31,338 bases of DNA. It comes from Chloroflexota bacterium. GTDB lineage: Bacteria > Chloroflexota > Ktedonobacteria > Ktedonobacterales > Ktedonobacteraceae. Positions 30,868 through 31,338 of this stretch are shown here, piece by piece. The translations under genes and the position numbers were made by a program. Each line of letters starts with the position of its first letter. Positions within the stretch are counted from its first letter, which is position 1. The stretch covers positions 1 through 31,338 of the forward strand of contig VBJK01000126.1 in the NCBI GenBank assembly GCA_005879655.1, given 5' to 3'. The notes beneath the pieces are model-generated. The model had not been told where the DNA came from. It made no database searches and saw only the letters and a program-made list of their open reading frames with translations.

Positions 30868-30921
30868 TTGACAGCACATCATCTTTTCAGTTAATATGTC
30901 ATTAAGTAGTGACATATTAAC
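30868..30921 (+). promoter_or_regulatory. Promoter and 12-2-12-type operator of the ArsR-family regulator
   Basis: TTGACA (30868-30873) and TTAATA (30891-30896) with a 17-bp spacer form a near-consensus promoter. A perfect 12-bp inverted repeat, GTTAATATGTCA (30890-30901) and TGACATATTAAC (30910-30921), overlaps the -10 and start site. The AT-rich imperfect spacer and this position are typical of ArsR/SmtB operators, so the regulator at 30941 probably represses itself and its downstream gene until metal binds. Confidence 0.8.
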
Positions 30922-30940
30922 ATGAAGGACGAAGAGAGCA

Positions 30941-31315
30941 ATGTCAACCCTGCAAACCCAGGCAACCAACCTCAAAGCAAAGCTCTATCGAGGTTTCGCC
31001 GACCCCTCGCGTCTCTCGATTTTAGAGGCGCTTCGTGCGGGACCGCTCACCGTGAGCGCTATTGTAGAGAAAACCGGATTGTCGCGCACCAACGTCTGCA
31101 ACCATCTACGCTGTCTATCCGACTGTAATCTAGTGCTCTCCGCGCCCCAGGGCCGTTACACCCTCTATCAACTGAGCCATCCCAAAATTGCCGACATGTT
31201 TACTTTAACCGAAGAGATCCTACGCGATATTGCACGCGGGGTATATGAGTGTACGAACTACACTGACGATCATCCAGGGTTTATAGCAAAAGGAGGCTGC
31301 GATGGGTCCTGCTGA
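30941..31315 (+). CDS. ArsR/SmtB-family metal-sensing repressor, CmtR-like
   Basis: The product has 124 residues from the ATG at 30941 (GAAGAGAG just before it). The winged helix-turn-helix is clear: ADPSRLSILEALRAGPLTVS, then the recognition helix LSRTNVCNHLRCLSDCNLV and the wing APQGRYTLYQL. Two cysteines in NHLRCLSDC match the alpha-4 CxxxC pair of the Cd(II)/Pb(II) sensor CmtR of mycobacteria. A further cysteine in GVYECTNY could be the third ligand. The Gly-Gly-Cys-x-x-x-Cys tail (GGCDGSC) might add more ligands. The metal is inferred, not shown. The stop overlaps the start of the next gene by 14 bases, suggesting coupling to the resistance gene it controls. Confidence 0.92.
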   Translation: MSTLQTQATNLKAKLYRGFADPSRLSILEALRAGPLTVSAIVEKTGLSRTNVCNHLRCLSDCNLVLSAPQGRYTLYQLSHPKIADMFTLTEEILRDIARGVYECTNYTDDHPGFIAKGGCDGSC

Positions 31316-31338
31316 GTCTGAGGCGTTATGCACTATTG
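31302..31338 (+). CDS. Start of a gene leaving the window, coupled to the ArsR-family regulator
   Basis: An ATG at 31302 has AGGAGG at 31291-31296 with a five-base gap. Only 12 codons are visible, beginning MGPAESEALCTI. It overlaps the end of the regulator gene. In CmtR/CadC-type loci this position is commonly taken by a metal-efflux ATPase or transporter, but the visible residues cannot decide it. Confidence 0.6.
   Translation, partial: MGPAESEALCTI

Noticed and set aside
30754..30975. N-terminal extension of the ROK kinase
   Set aside because: The extension would translate the palindrome at 30840-30855 and overlap the ArsR operator. The ATG at 30753 has a ribosome site and gives the normal kinase length.

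Overview
The window looks like a chromosomal stretch from a soil or compost bacterium of the phylum Chloroflexota, most likely class Ktedonobacteria. This is inferred, not proven. The grounds are intermediate base composition, a very large BTAD/AAA/TPR regulator, a MoxR/vWA-coupled TIR operon, many GC-rich palindromic dispersed repeats between genes, and the general style of the proteins. No rRNA or tRNA gene was seen that could fix the taxonomy.

Layout. Positions 1-561 hold the end of a tyrosine recombinase. Positions 936-5078 are a high-affinity phosphate import operon (pstS, pstC, pstA, a small gene with a transposase-C-terminus-like domain, pstB). It has 10/11-bp-phased TTAAC repeats upstream and an intrinsic terminator behind it; phoU is not present. 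A short crotonase-family gene (minus strand) and a large BTAD/AAA/TPR regulator broken by a frameshift (6054-9666, minus) follow. Positions 9667-15891 are gene-poor: a small CxxC protein, an ECF sigma factor, a membrane-anchored protein, a small membrane protein, a GT4 glycosyltransferase and a decayed gene. They lie between MITE-like elements, long perfect inverted repeats and isolated CRISPR-repeat-like sequences.

The centrepiece is a tight six-gene plus-strand operon at 15892-25302. It encodes a nucleosidase-TIR fusion, an LCAT-like alpha/beta hydrolase with a beta-rich tail, a transglutaminase-like/TIR protein, a MoxR-type AAA+ ATPase, a vWA-like protein, and a second nucleosidase-TIR carried on a conserved N-terminal module plus one TPR. 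The MoxR/vWA pair with a variable effector matches the general plan of NTP-dependent prokaryotic conflict systems. Here at least three TIR domains, two nucleosidase domains, one putative lipase and one papain/transglutaminase-like domain sit in one transcription unit. The likely role is anti-phage or abortive-infection defence by NAD or nucleotide depletion and membrane damage; this is inference.

After the operon come a half-length TMEM175-like gene, an SbcD/Mre11-like nuclease, a four-helix membrane protein, a lipoprotein, galU, a ROK-family sugar kinase, and a CmtR-like ArsR/SmtB metal sensor with an operator overlapping its own promoter. The sensor overlaps the start of the next gene, which leaves the window.

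A second theme is non-coding. Several convergent or gene-end regions carry perfect inverted arms of 20-29 bp surrounding a dispersed repeat core. In two cases the arms include the stop codon of a neighbouring gene, so local gene-end sequence appears to have been copied in inverted orientation across the repeat.
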